Of a stretch of 12,246 bases of DNA, positions 1 through 7,514 are shown piece by piece. How positions within the stretch are numbered: the first letter of the stretch is position 1; the number at the start of each line of letters is the position of its first letter. The stretch is from WHTX01 sp038255145 (lineage in GTDB: Bacteria > Actinomycetota > Acidimicrobiia > Acidimicrobiales > CAIXPF01). Made by a program: the position numbers and the translations under genes. Below the pieces are notes generated by a model, which made no database searches, was not told the DNA's origin, and worked only from the letters and a program-made list of their open reading frames with translations. The DNA lies in NCBI GenBank assembly GCA_038255145.1, contig JBBSLP010000101.1, positions 1 through 12,246 on the forward strand, in the 5' to 3' direction.

Positions 1-1208
1 CCTGACTGGTTCTTGGAGAACCGGATGGTCACGGTGTGCTCGGCGGGGCAGGTGACGGTGCCGGCGTCGAGATCGATGGTGAAGTCGTCTTTGCTGTATC
101 GGCCGTCGCGGCGGACCGCGGGGGGAACCCGGGCCCGTAGATCGAAGCCGGCGTCGTTCATGTCGGCTCGGGTCTGGCCTGACCCGTAGGCGCAGTCGCC
201 GAACACGACCGGTTTGGGATCGGTGCCGGTGTGGCCGGCGAGCAGGTCAGCGAGGGCGTCCTGATCGTGGGCGTTGGCCGGGGTGACGGTGACGTCTTCG
301 ATGATCTCGCTGTCGGGGTCAGCGACGATGTGGCCCTTGTAACCGTCGAAGCGGCGGTTCCGGGACTTGTGCCCGTGGCGGGCCTCGGGGTCCACGGTGG
401 AGATGACCCGGTCACGGGCCACACGGTGCACGATGCGGAACACGCCATCGTCGTTCTGGTCGACATCTTGACCGGCGACCACGGCGAGCACGTCGACGGC
501 GTCTTGTTCGGTGACGGTCAACTCGACCCCGTCGAGCACCGCCAACACCGCCAAGGCGTCGCGGACCAACGCGTCGATCAGGTCGTCGCGGGCGGTGGGG
601 TCATCCCAGTCGCAGGGCGGTTTACCCGCGGTGGCGTACTCGTCGTCGCGTCGGAGCACGGCCCGGGCGGCGGCGGCCAGGTCGGGGCGCAGCACCCGCA
701 GGACCTTACGGATCGCGGAACGCAACTGGGTGACAGTGTCCTGGGTGGCCACGGCATCCCAGATCGGGGTCGAGTCGACCACCCGGACCCGGTCCCCGAG
801 CACGACCGCGTCGCGGGCCACGGCCACCACGTCCTCCAGCAACCGTTTCGGGCGGGTCGACGCCCGCAGACGGTTCCGCATCCCGACGAGCACCGTCGAG
901 TGGAACGGCTCATAGCCGATGTGCACCCCCGCAGCCGCCTGCCAGGCCAGATCGCGGCCCAACCGGTCCACGGCGTCGGTGTCGGACAAGCCCTCATGGG
1001 ACTGCAACACCATCACCGTGGCCATCACCCGTGCCGGGATCGTCGGCCGGCCCTTCCGCGACCGTAGGAACAAGTCAGCGAAGTAGTCCTCCGGGAACAG
1101 GACCCCACCATGGTCCGCCAGCAACCGGTAGATGCCCCGCAACCGGACACCGAGCAACCCCACCGGATCCTCGAACCGCACCTGCCGTTTCGATCTCCCG
1201 ATCGCCAT
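1..1208 (-). CDS. IS1182-like (IS5-superfamily-type, DDE) transposase, 3' end beyond window
   Basis: This is a transposase that would cut and join the ends of its insertion sequence. The frame is open from an ATG at 1208 to the left edge (402 codons, no stop), so the C-terminus is missing. Residues about 20-115 resemble the DUF772-type N-terminal domain of IS1182/IS5-like transposases, including PTIPARVMATVMVLQ (55-69) and the F-H-S-T stretch near 102-105. The first catalytic Asp is probably D145 in VVDSTPIWD. A conserved basic block with RHGHKSRNRRFDGYKGH lies at 277-293. The second Asp is probably D338 in FGDCAYGSG. The catalytic Glu expected further on is outside the window. A G-run directly precedes the ATG. 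What is visible shows no frameshift, so the element may be intact. The family call is firm; the exact IS name is not determinable here. Confidence 0.9.
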   Translation of the reverse strand, partial: MAIGRSKRQVRFEDPVGLLGVRLRGIYRLLADHGGVLFPEDYFADLFLRSRKGRPTIPARVMATVMVLQSHEGLSDTDAVDRLGRDLAWQAAAGVHIGYEPFHSTVLVGMRNRLRASTRPKRLLEDVVAVARDAVVLGDRVRVVDSTPIWDAVATQDTVTQLRSAIRKVLRVLRPDLAAAARAVLRRDDEYATAGKPPCDWDDPTARDDLIDALVRDALAVLAVLDGVELTVTEQDAVDVLAVVAGQDVDQNDDGVFRIVHRVARDRVISTVDPEARHGHKSRNRRFDGYKGHIVADPDSEIIEDVTVTPANAHDQDALADLLAGHTGTDPKPVVFGDCAYGSGQTRADMNDAGFDLRARVPPAVRRDGRYSKDDFTIDLDAGTVTCPAEHTVTIRFSKNQS

Positions 1209-1285
1209 GCCCCCAGTATTTTCGATCCCCACCGAAAACGCGAGCACCCCCGACTAGATCAGCGGCCACCTAGAGTCCGCCGACC
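1209..1285. other. Probable IS outer end and junction with the CoA-transferase gene
   Basis: This short non-coding gap lies between the transposase start and the CoA-transferase start, which are divergent. It contains an inverted repeat, TTTTCG (1219-1224) with CGAAAA (1233-1238), around an 8-nt loop. It also contains two CTAG tetramers (1254-1257 and 1270-1273). The AT-rich hairpin fits a transposase-end or promoter region. The actual IS terminus cannot be fixed because the other end lies outside the window. An in-frame TAG at 1271-1273 prevents extending the CoA-transferase upstream. Confidence 0.35.
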
Positions 1286-3397
1286 ATGGGGTCGATCTTC
1301 GAGGGAGTGCGCGTCGTCGAGCTGGCCGGGGGTGTGCCCGCCCGCTACGCCACCATGTTCCTGGCCGACCACGGGGCCGACGTCATCCGTGTGGAGGGCG
1401 CCGCCGACGGGCCGCCGACGCTCGACCCCGCCCTGCTCACCGTGGACCGGGCCAAGCGCTCGGTCGTCGTCGAGGCCGCCGGCCCCACAGCGGCCGACGG
1501 CGGCGATCCGCTCGCCGATGCGGGCATCGCCGCCCTGGTGGCCGGGGCCGACGTGCTCGTGTGCGACCAGCCCGGCCAGGCCGCCGTGCTGCGGGCCGCC
1601 AACCCCACAGCCGTCATCGTCACCCTGCCCCCGTGGGGGGAGCGGGGACCCCGGGTGCACGAGCCCGCCACCCCCGACCTGGTGGCTGCGGTGTCCGGCA
1701 TCCTGTGGAACCAGCAGTCCTACCAGGATGCCCCCATCCACCTGGTCGTGCCCCTGGTGGCCTACGCCACCGGCACCCTCGGCGCCCTGACCATCGCCGC
1801 CGGTCTGCTCGCCCGCGAGCGCCACGGCGCCGCCCCCAGCTACGAGACGTCGTGGGTGGCCGGGGCCGCGGCCCTGCAGCTCGAGCAGTTCGCCATCGAC
1901 GGCGTGGTCGAGGAGCGGGCCGGCTCCGCCCCCATGGGCTCCAAGGGTCGGGTGCCCGTGTATCGCCTGTTCGAAGCGGGCGACGGCCGCTGGTTCTTCC
2001 TGGCCTGTGGCACCCCACGCTTCTATGACCGCCTCCTCGACGTGGTCGGCCGCAGCGACCTCAAGGGCGATCCCCGCCTACCGTCCCCGCCCTGGGGCCT
2101 GATGGACATCGAGGCCCTGGGCTTCATCGCCCCCATCCTCGAGGACGCCTTCGCCACCAAGGGGCGCGACGAGTGGTTGGCGCTGCTGGCCGACGCCGAC
2201 GTGCCCGCCCAGCCCGTGCAGACCCGCGACGAGTTCCTGACCAGCTCGGTGGCCGAGGCCAACGCCGTGGTCGTCACCGTCGATCACCCCCTGGCCGGGC
2301 CGGTGCGCATGATGGGGGTGCCCCTGGTGCTCGAGGCCGCACCCGGCCGGGTGCGCCGCGGTGCCCCCCTGGTGGGCGAGCACACCGCCGAGGTGCTGGC
2401 CGAGCCCCCCCGGCCGCCGCGGGCCGGGGCCGACAGGACCGCGGCGGCCGCCGACGGGGACCGCCCGCCGCTGGAGGGCATCGAGGTGCTCGACCTGTCG
2501 AGCTTCATCGCCGGGCCCGTGGTCAGCCGCCACCTGGCCATGCTCGGGGCCGACGTCATCAAGGTCGAGCCCCCCACCGGTGATCCCTTCCGGGCCTTCG
2601 GTGCCCCCTTCGCGTGCTGGAACCACGGCAAGCGCTCCATCGCCCTCGACCTGCACAGCCCCGAGGGTCGGGCCGTGCTGTTGCGCCTGGTGGCCCGGGC
2701 CGATGCCGTGGTCGAGAACGCCCGCCCCGGCGTGGCCGCCCGGCTGGGGTCGGACTACGAGACCCTGGCTGCGGTCAACCCCGACCTCGTCTACCTGTCG
2801 TCCTCGGGCTACGGCGACGACATGTCCATGGCCGCGGCGCCGGCCTTCGACCCCCTCATGCAGTGCCTGGGGGGCATCATGGCCGCCCAGGGGGGCATGG
2901 CCGCCACCGGGGACGGGGCCGAACCCGTCTTCCTCACCGTGGCCATCCACGACGTCGTCACCCCCATCATCAGCGCCTTCGGCATCGTCGCCGCCCTCTA
3001 CCACCGTGAGCGCACCGGGGTCGGCCAGCGGGTGCGCACGTCGCTGGCCCGCACGACCACCGCCGTGCAGGCGGCCGAGTACGTGGACTACGCCGGCCGT
3101 CCCCCGGTGCAGCTGGGGGGATGGGACTTCCCCGGTCCCGGCCCCGGGCACGGCTGCGTCGAGGAGGACGGCACCTGGGTGTTCCTGGAGGGTCCCCACC
3201 GGGTGCCCATCGAGCTCAAGGGCGTCCTCGGGGCTGCGGTCGTCGTCGAGAACGACCTGCTGGTGACCCACGACCACCCCGAGTGGGGCCGCATCACCTC
3301 GCCGGGCCAGCTCGTGGTCGGCGCCGGACCCCCACCGGGCCGGGGCCCCGTGCTCGACGAGCACCGTGACGAGATCCTCGCCGAGCTCGAGCCCTGA
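1286..3397 (+). CDS. Tandem-domain family III (CaiB/BaiF) CoA-transferase
   Basis: This is a predicted cytosolic enzyme that moves coenzyme A between carboxylic acids through an aspartyl-CoA thioester. The 703 residues hold two family III units. The N-terminal unit (about 1-375) opens with GVRVVELAGG and ADVIRVEG. The C-terminal unit (about 395-703) opens with GIEVLDLSSFIAGP and ADVIKVEPPTGDPFR. Each keeps a candidate catalytic Asp in the usual context: D131 before LVAAVSGIL, and D522 in FDPLMQCLGGIM. The linker (about 376-394) is Ala/Pro/Arg-rich. The N-terminal unit has a full small domain ending in the typical GEHTAEVLAE. The C-terminal unit is shorter and keeps only a brief version ending in DEHRDEILAEL. 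The ATG is the first possible start after an in-frame TAG at 1271. Substrates cannot be inferred; bile acid, carnitine, succinyl or aromatic acids are all handled by this family. The nearby crotonase suggests acyl-CoA catabolism, but weakly. Confidence 0.92.
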   Translation: MGSIFEGVRVVELAGGVPARYATMFLADHGADVIRVEGAADGPPTLDPALLTVDRAKRSVVVEAAGPTAADGGDPLADAGIAALVAGADVLVCDQPGQAAVLRAANPTAVIVTLPPWGERGPRVHEPATPDLVAAVSGILWNQQSYQDAPIHLVVPLVAYATGTLGALTIAAGLLARERHGAAPSYETSWVAGAAALQLEQFAIDGVVEERAGSAPMGSKGRVPVYRLFEAGDGRWFFLACGTPRFYDRLLDVVGRSDLKGDPRLPSPPWGLMDIEALGFIAPILEDAFATKGRDEWLALLADADVPAQPVQTRDEFLTSSVAEANAVVVTVDHPLAGPVRMMGVPLVLEAAPGRVRRGAPLVGEHTAEVLAEPPRPPRAGADRTAAAADGDRPPLEGIEVLDLSSFIAGPVVSRHLAMLGADVIKVEPPTGDPFRAFGAPFACWNHGKRSIALDLHSPEGRAVLLRLVARADAVVENARPGVAARLGSDYETLAAVNPDLVYLSSSGYGDDMSMAAAPAFDPLMQCLGGIMAAQGGMAATGDGAEPVFLTVAIHDVVTPIISAFGIVAALYHRERTGVGQRVRTSLARTTTAVQAAEYVDYAGRPPVQLGGWDFPGPGPGHGCVEEDGTWVFLEGPHRVPIELKGVLGAAVVVENDLLVTHDHPEWGRITSPGQLVVGAGPPPGRGPVLDEHRDEILAELEP

Positions 3398-3419
3398 CAG
3401 CGGCCGTCGCCAGCCGGTG

Positions 3420-3447
3420 CGGCCCCGGGGGGCGCGACGGGGGGCCG
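3420..3447 (+). terminator. GC-rich hairpin after the CoA-transferase gene
   Basis: CGGCCCC (3420-3426) pairs with GGGGCCG (3441-3447) around a 14-nt loop, 22 bp past the CoA-transferase stop. No T-run follows, so it would be an atypical terminator. In this GC-rich DNA, 7-bp stems also arise by chance. Confidence 0.25.
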
Positions 3448-3533
3448 GGGGTGTCACTGCTAGCTTGGTGCCCGTCCGGGTCCCCCGATGTCGGCGGTGG
3501 GTGCCCTAACCTCTGGCCGCGAGCGCCGCGGCC

Positions 3534-3553
3534 CTGCCGGATGCCTCCGGCGG
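3534..3553 (+). promoter_or_regulatory. Hairpin in the ftsE leader
   Basis: The stem is CTGCCGGA (3534-3541) with TCCGGCGG (3546-3553), eight pairs including one T-G wobble, closed by the tetraloop TGCC. It ends 28 bp before the ftsE ATG. A weak -10-like TAACCT lies at 3507-3512 with no convincing -35 box. If transcription starts just after it, the hairpin would sit in the 5' untranslated region of ftsEX mRNA. The structure is seen directly; any regulatory role is inferred. Confidence 0.3.
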
Positions 3554-3581
3554 CCCCCGCTACGGCGCCAGGCGTTGGATC

Positions 3582-4259
3582 ATGATCAAGCTCGAAAACG
3601 TCACCAAGACCTACAAGGGCGACGTCCAGGCTCTCCGGGACGCGTCCGTCGACATCCAGAAGGGTGAGTTCGTCTTCCTGGTCGGCGCGTCAGGCTCCGG
3701 GAAATCCACGTTCATCCGCCTCCTGAACAAGGAGGAGGAGCCGAGCACGGGGCGCATCTACGTCGCCGGCAAGGACATCGGTCAGCTCAACCAGTGGAAG
3801 GTGCCCTACCTCCGCCGCAACATCGGCTGCATCTTCCAGGACTTCAAGCTGCTCCCCAACAAGACCGTCTTCGAGAACGTGGCCTTCGCCCTCGAGGTGA
3901 TCGGTCGCCCCGGCGCCGTGGTCAAGACCCAGGTCCCGGCCATCCTCGAGCTCGTCGGGCTGTCCAAGAAGGTGCAGAACTTCCCCAACGAGCTGTCCGG
4001 CGGTGAGCAGCAACGTGTCTCCATCGCCCGGGCCTTCGTGAACCGACCCCTCATCCTCCTCGCCGACGAGCCGACCGGGAACCTCGACCCGGCGACCTCG
4101 GTGGGCATCATGCGGTTGCTCGACCGCATCAACCGGACCGGCACGACCGTCGTGATGGCCACCCACGATCGCGGCATCGTGGACACGATGCGCCGTCGAG
4201 TCATCGAGCTCGATCGCGGCAACATCGTGCGTGACCAGTCCCGCGGCGTGTACGAGTAG
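3582..4259 (+). CDS. ftsE: Cell division ATP-binding protein FtsE
   Basis: This is the cytoplasmic ATPase of the FtsEX complex. With FtsX it acts at the septum to transmit ATP-driven conformational change to peptidoglycan hydrolases outside the membrane. All ABC ATPase motifs are present: Walker A GASGSGKST (35-43), Q-loop Q86 in IFQDFKLL, signature LSGGE (138-142), Walker B ILLADE (158-163) with catalytic E163, and H-loop H195 in ATHD. The FQDFKLL and ADEPTGNLDP contexts and the 225-residue length fit FtsE rather than LolD or MacB exporters. The immediately following ftsX confirms the call. The ATG has only a weak AGGCG-like ribosome site. The next gene starts 8 bp after the stop, so the two are co-transcribed. 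Upstream is a CoA-transferase, not the prfB gene often found before ftsE in actinobacteria. Confidence 0.96.
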   Translation: MIKLENVTKTYKGDVQALRDASVDIQKGEFVFLVGASGSGKSTFIRLLNKEEEPSTGRIYVAGKDIGQLNQWKVPYLRRNIGCIFQDFKLLPNKTVFENVAFALEVIGRPGAVVKTQVPAILELVGLSKKVQNFPNELSGGEQQRVSIARAFVNRPLILLADEPTGNLDPATSVGIMRLLDRINRTGTTVVMATHDRGIVDTMRRRVIELDRGNIVRDQSRGVYE

Positions 4260-4267
4260 GAGAACCC

Positions 4268-5164
4268 GTGGCCGCCAAGCTCAACTACGTCGCCCGGGAG
4301 ACCGGGTCGAACCTGTGGCGCAACGTGTCGCTCACCGTGGCGTCGGTGCTGACCGTCGCCGTGTCGCTGTCCCTCTTCGGGGGCGCCCAGATCATCTACC
4401 ACGGCATCGGCAACGCCACCGCTCGGTGGAAGGGTGGCATCGAGTTCATCGTCTTCATGAACCCCGAGGCGTCGACGGACCAGCTCGATGCGGTGAAGGC
4501 CGCCCTCGAGGACAGTCCCGAGGTGCGTGACGTCCAGGTCGTCGACAAGGCCGCGGCCTACGAGGAGTTCCAGACCCTCTTCGCCCGTTCGCCCGAGATG
4601 ATCGACGCCGTCGACGAGAGCGCCATGCCCCCGTCGTTCAAGGTGGCCCCGGCCACGTCGGACGCCGAGATCATCTCCCAGCTGGGCAAGCAGTTCGAGA
4701 ACGACCCCGGCGTGCGGGAGGTGGTGTTCGCCTTCGAGACCGTGCGGACGATGCAGACGTTCTCCCGCTTCGTCCGCCTGGCCATCATCGGCGTCGCCTT
4801 CATACTCATGGGCGCAGCCCTGCTCCTCGTGCTCAACACCATCCGCATGGCCATGTTCGCCCGACGGCGCGAGATCGAGGTCATGAAGCTGGTGGGGGCC
4901 ACGAACTGGTTCATCCGCGTCCCCTTCATGCTCGAGGGCCTGATACAGGGGGTGGTGGGCGCGTTGGTCGCCATGCTTGCCACCTGGGGCCTGAAACGGG
5001 GCTTCGACGTGTGGCTGTCGGACAACCAGGACCTGCGCATCTTCCAGGGTTTCCAGGTGTCCAACGGTCAGTTGGGCAGCACGTGGCTGATCCTCATCCT
5101 CTTCGGCTGCCTGGTGGGCGCCGTGGGGTCCGGGGTCGCCGTCAGCCGCTACCTCGACGTCTGA
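4268..5164 (+). CDS. ftsX: Cell division permease-like protein FtsX
   Basis: This is the membrane partner of FtsE. It carries no known substrate; its extracellular domain is thought to regulate cell-wall hydrolases such as RipC-type NlpC/P60 enzymes in mycobacteria. The 298 residues show the FtsX plan. A cytosolic N-terminus contains LNYVARETGSNLWRN. TM1 is at about 20-43 and an extracellular domain at about 44-168. TM2 is at about 169-190. A conserved cytosolic loop follows, with MFARRREIEVMKLVGATNWFIR (196-217) broken here as MFARRREIEVMKLV then GATNWFIR. TM3 is at about 221-244 and TM4 at about 270-292. The start is a GTG with a good ribosome site, AGGAGA, overlapping the ftsE stop codon, which suggests translational coupling. 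No hydrolase partner or smpB gene follows; malQ begins 16 bp downstream. Confidence 0.96.
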   Translation: MAAKLNYVARETGSNLWRNVSLTVASVLTVAVSLSLFGGAQIIYHGIGNATARWKGGIEFIVFMNPEASTDQLDAVKAALEDSPEVRDVQVVDKAAAYEEFQTLFARSPEMIDAVDESAMPPSFKVAPATSDAEIISQLGKQFENDPGVREVVFAFETVRTMQTFSRFVRLAIIGVAFILMGAALLLVLNTIRMAMFARRREIEVMKLVGATNWFIRVPFMLEGLIQGVVGALVAMLATWGLKRGFDVWLSDNQDLRIFQGFQVSNGQLGSTWLILILFGCLVGAVGSGVAVSRYLDV

Positions 5165-5180
5165 CGTCGTCGACCCCCGA

Positions 5181-7157
5181 GTGGACGACATCCCCGACGA
5201 CCTCGAACGCCTGGCGGCGGCAGCGGGCGTCATCCCCCGCTACGTGAACGACCGCGGCCAGCCCATGGCCAGCTCGGCGGCCGAGGTGGCCGCCACCCTC
5301 GAGCTGCTGGGCCTGGACCTGGCCGCGGGGCCCGACGCCGCCCTGCGGGCCCTGCGGGCCGAACGGGCCGCCCAGCCCCTGACCTCCGTGGTCGTGGCCT
5401 GGGACGGCGTGCTGCCCGAGGTGCCCGTGCGGGCCCCGGCGGGCCGGCCCGGCACCATGTGGCTGGAGACCGAGGACGGTGACCAGCTCGACCCGCCCAC
5501 AGCGTGGGGATCACCCCTGCCCCTGGGCCAGCACCGACTGGTGGTCGAGGGGTCCGACTGGCGGGCGGAGGCCTCCGTGTTCGCCGCCCCCACCGTGGCC
5601 CACGGCGGCGGCCCCAAGCGGTGGGGGGTGTTCCTGCCCCTCCATGCCCTGCACACGGCCCGCACCCGGGGCATCGGTGATCTGGCCGACCTGGGCCGGA
5701 TGTTCGACTGGGCCCAGGAGCGGGGGGCGTCGGCCGTCGTGACCCTGCCCCTGTTGGCGGCCTGGCTCGATGCCCCCGCCCAGACCAGCCCCTACACCCC
5801 GGTCAGCCGGCGGGCGTGGAACGAGCTCTACGCCGACCTCGACGACCTCGGGGTCACCGACGCCGAGCCCGCCCCCGAACCGATCGACGCAATGTTGGAC
5901 CACGACGCCCTGTGGGCGTGGAAGCGGCCGCTTCTGGCCCGGGCGGCCGAGGCCGCCTTCGCCGCCGTGCACGAGCCCGAGGGCCTGCCCGCCCACCTGG
6001 CCGCCTGGCTGGCCGAGCACCCCACGGCCGCGGCCTACGCCCGCTTCCGGGGTGCGGCCGCCCGCCACGGCCGCAACTGGCGGCAGTGGCCCGAACGTCT
6101 GCGGGGCGGGGACCTGCGCCCGGGCGACTGGGACGTCGACGAGTTCCGCTTCCACGTCTTCGCCCAGTGGGTGACCGACACCCAGCTCGGCCACTTGGCC
6201 GATCGGGTCGAGGCCCGAGGTCAGCTCCTGGCCCTCGACCTGGCCGTGGGCAGCCATCCCGACGGCTTCGACGTGTGGGAGCAGCAGTCCAAGTTCGTGC
6301 TCGGCGCCTCGGTGGGGGCGCCACCCGACTTCCTCTTCTCCGGTGGCCAGAACTGGGGCTTCCCCCCGCTGCACCCCTGGCGCACCCGGGACGACGGCCA
6401 CCGCTACCTGCGTGACTGCCTGCGCCACCACCTGGCCCACGCCCGCCTGCTGCGCCTCGACCACGTCATGGGCCTGCACCGCCTGTTCTGGGCCATGCCT
6501 GGTGGCGGCGGGTGCTACGTGCGCTACCCGACCGACGAGCTGTTCGCCCTTACCAGCCTGGAGGCGTGGCGCCGGGGTGCCGTGCTGGTGGGGGAGAACC
6601 TGGGCACGGTGCCGACGGAGGTCTACGAGGCCCTCGACCGCCACCGCATCCTCGGCATCTGGATCCAGCAGGCCTTCTGGTGGGGGCTCATGGAGGGTGG
6701 CTTCCAGCGGGCTCCGCAGACGAGCGTGGCCAGTTCGTCCACCCACGACATGCCCAGCTTCGCCGGCTTCTGGTCGGGCGCCGACATCGCTGATCGCCGC
6801 GACCTGGGCCTCATCGACGACGGCGACGTGGTCGATGAGCACCACCGCCGGGCCGACCTGCGCCGGGTCGTCCTCGCCCACCTGGGCGCCGATCCCGACG
6901 CCGACGCCGGAGCCGCCTTCGTGGCCTCGGTGGGCGAACTGGCCGACGGTCAGGCCCAGCTGGCCGTGGTCGACATCGAGGACCTGTGGCTCGAGCCCGA
7001 GCCCCAGAACGTGCCCGGCACCTCCCACGAGCGCCCCAACTGGCGCCGGGTCGCCTCCCAGCCCCTCGAAGCGTGGGACGCCGCCCCCCTCACCGCCGCG
7101 GTGGTGGAACGACTGCGCAACCGGGCCCCGCAGCCCCCCGCTGACGAAGGGGCCTGA
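5181..7157 (+). CDS. malQ: 4-alpha-glucanotransferase (amylomaltase, GH77)
   Basis: This cytosolic enzyme transfers segments of alpha-1,4-glucan from one maltodextrin to another, releasing glucose. It serves maltodextrin and glycogen turnover. The GH77 active site is complete: the nucleophile D427 in LLRLDHVMGLHRLFW, the acid/base E472 in LVGENLGTVP, and the transition-state stabiliser D523 in SSTHDMPSF. The C-terminal QNVPGT and NWRRV (about 609-625) are also typical. Residues 1-65 (IPDDLERLAAAAGV and following) match the extra N-terminal region of the longer actinobacterial MalQ proteins. This supports the GTG start and the 658-residue length, although the ribosome site is weak. It follows ftsX closely and could be read on the same transcript, but no functional link is known. 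Genes for glycogen phosphorylase or debranching enzyme are not in the window. Confidence 0.95.
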   Translation: MDDIPDDLERLAAAAGVIPRYVNDRGQPMASSAAEVAATLELLGLDLAAGPDAALRALRAERAAQPLTSVVVAWDGVLPEVPVRAPAGRPGTMWLETEDGDQLDPPTAWGSPLPLGQHRLVVEGSDWRAEASVFAAPTVAHGGGPKRWGVFLPLHALHTARTRGIGDLADLGRMFDWAQERGASAVVTLPLLAAWLDAPAQTSPYTPVSRRAWNELYADLDDLGVTDAEPAPEPIDAMLDHDALWAWKRPLLARAAEAAFAAVHEPEGLPAHLAAWLAEHPTAAAYARFRGAAARHGRNWRQWPERLRGGDLRPGDWDVDEFRFHVFAQWVTDTQLGHLADRVEARGQLLALDLAVGSHPDGFDVWEQQSKFVLGASVGAPPDFLFSGGQNWGFPPLHPWRTRDDGHRYLRDCLRHHLAHARLLRLDHVMGLHRLFWAMPGGGGCYVRYPTDELFALTSLEAWRRGAVLVGENLGTVPTEVYEALDRHRILGIWIQQAFWWGLMEGGFQRAPQTSVASSSTHDMPSFAGFWSGADIADRRDLGLIDDGDVVDEHHRRADLRRVVLAHLGADPDADAGAAFVASVGELADGQAQLAVVDIEDLWLEPEPQNVPGTSHERPNWRRVASQPLEAWDAAPLTAAVVERLRNRAPQPPADEGA

Positions 7158-7179
7158 GCCCCGCTCGCTTCAGCTCAGG
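7153..7179. terminator. Possible bidirectional terminator between malQ and azlD
   Basis: CCTGAGC (7153-7159) and GCTCAGG (7173-7179) form a perfect 7-bp inverted repeat with a 13-nt loop. The left arm contains the malQ stop codon and the loop contains most of the azlD stop. A smaller hairpin, GGGGC/GCCCC at 7149-7162, overlaps it. The position between two convergent genes 12 bp apart suits a shared terminator, but there is no T-run on either strand. Confidence 0.35.
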
Positions 7180-7514
7180 GCCCGGAGGCCGGCGGTCACC
7201 GCTCCGGCCAGGATGATCACGGCCAGGAAGGGCGCCCGGCGCCACGCAGCCACGCCGCCGACGACGACGCCGGCCACCCGGGCGTCGAGGGAGATGCCGG
7301 CGCCGTCACCGATGGTCTGGACCACGATGAGCCCCGCCAGCAGCGCGGCAGGCAGCAGCGCCACCAGAGCGACCAGGCGCCCGTCGCCGGCGCCGCCGTC
7401 GGGGCCGGGTGACGTCGCCGCCGTCGTCCGGGGGAGGCGTTGGCCCAGCCACACCCCGACCGCCTTGCAGGCGTAGGCCCCGGCGGCCAGCACGAGGATG
7501 GGCCACCAGCTCAT
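7170..7514 (-). CDS. azlD: AzlD-family branched-chain amino acid transport small subunit
   Basis: This is the small membrane subunit that works with AzlC to export branched-chain or related amino acids. Bacillus AzlCD (4-azaleucine resistance) and Corynebacterium BrnFE are characterised relatives. The 114-residue protein is almost entirely hydrophobic, with probable membrane segments at about 5-24, 46-67, 78-91 and 94-112. It contains LLPAALLAGL (53-62), which resembles the conserved Pro-containing helix of the family. A Gly/Pro-rich insert lies at about 31-45. Its ATG overlaps the azlC stop codon as ATGA (7511-7514), a strong sign of translational coupling. The same frame stays open upstream of this ATG through the antisense of azlC, but that extension is not coding. 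Family assignment rests mostly on context, size and hydrophobicity. Confidence 0.87.
   Translation of the reverse strand: MSWWPILVLAAGAYACKAVGVWLGQRLPRTTAATSPGPDGGAGDGRLVALVALLPAALLAGLIVVQTIGDGAGISLDARVAGVVVGGVAAWRRAPFLAVIILAGAVTAGLRALS

Noticed and set aside
231..1067. Plus-strand open frame across the transposase region
   Set aside because: The minus-strand transposase frame carries the DDE-type motifs; the plus-strand product is low-complexity shadow.
2078..3457. Long open frame on the minus strand opposite the CoA-transferase
   Set aside because: Its translation is Gly/His/Val-rich low-complexity with no family motif. It arises from GC-biased third positions of the real gene on the other strand.
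3582..5164. A LolD/MacB-type lipoprotein or drug exporter instead of FtsEX
   Set aside because: The membrane protein has the FtsX four-helix plan with an N-terminal extracellular domain and the MKLVGATNWFIR loop, and the ATPase length and motifs fit FtsE.
5511..7028. 505-residue open frame on the minus strand opposite malQ
   Set aside because: The plus strand holds a complete GH77 active site across this span. The antisense product has no recognisable domain.
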